Below, piece by piece: positions 31,639 to 31,664 of a stretch of DNA of 31,664 bases. The position numbers and the translations under genes are program-made. Under the pieces are notes generated by a model. The model saw only the letters and a list, made by a program, of their open reading frames with translations. It had not been told where the DNA came from and searched no databases. The stretch's first letter is position 1, and each line of letters opens with the position of its first letter. This stretch comes from a virus. The DNA lies in IMG/VR virus record IMGVR_UViG_3300005265_000023, positions 1 to 31,664 of that record. One strand, given 5' to 3'.

Positions 31639-31664
31639 ATTAAATGTTCAAGTTGTAAAAAAAA

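Noticed and set aside
1-31664. Mu-like transposable phage
   Set aside because: Head and tail genes are Mu-like in type, but no transposase, MuB-like ATPase or flanking target duplication was found, and there is a terminase pair.

Overview
This window looks like a complete, or nearly complete, genome of a small contractile-tailed (myovirus-type) phage of a very AT-rich bacterium, most probably a member of Bacteroidota. The inference rests on three things. The virion gene families resemble those of the Mu-like head and contractile-tail modules of Bacteroidota phages. Genes start without Shine-Dalgarno sequences, behind A-rich spacers. The sequence is extremely AT-rich throughout, with TAA the predominant stop. 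No integrase, transposase, repressor, helicase or tRNA was recognised. The right end (31395-31656) repeats sequence found at the left end (1-283) in the same order, and both ends finish in A8, so the molecule is probably circular or circularly permuted.

Layout. (1) 1-856 is non-coding: terminal repeats, three 65-bp repeats, an AT-rich origin-like stretch with a DnaA-box match, then a promoter and a highly structured leader. (2) 857-3284 is the replication/early operon: a 474-aa protein with family-A-polymerase-like palm motifs, an acidic small protein, a DUF3223/HNH-like protein and a 24-codon ORF, followed by three 66-77-bp tandem repeats and a terminator. (3) 3659-4814 holds small unknown genes and a sigma-70-like factor. 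(4) 4860-11719 is the baseplate and tail-fibre operon. (5) 11764-12257 is a minus-strand accessory island (HNH plus unknown). (6) 12363-16660 encodes the terminase and two spike-like proteins. (7) 16789-20627 encodes connector, portal, tail-completion protein, tail terminator and protease/scaffold. (8) 20723-28818 encodes capsid, sheath, two tubes, a frameshifted tail chaperone, tape measure, and hub. (9) 28867-31247 is an accessory and lysis region with a PD-(D/E)XK-like gene, an iteron/hairpin/terminator locus, a broken gene, an NlpC/P60 hydrolase and a GIY-YIG gene. (10) A decayed second copy of the GIY-YIG 5' end closes the window.

How it may work together. A strikingly regular promoter, TTTAGT - 14 nt - TTAATATATAAAG, lies at the same spacing before the baseplate, terminase, connector/portal and capsid operons. 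Related versions lie before the replication gene, the gene at 29837 and the GIY-YIG gene. The sigma gene ends inside the -35 element of the first of these. The simplest model is an early replication/sigma block whose sigma factor then switches on the late operons. The replication gene sits behind a leader in which a 13-bp hairpin presents a loop complementary to two downstream segments, one of them two bases from the start codon. That layout suggests a copy-number or timing switch.

All functional names are from motif and synteny reading by eye; no database search was run.
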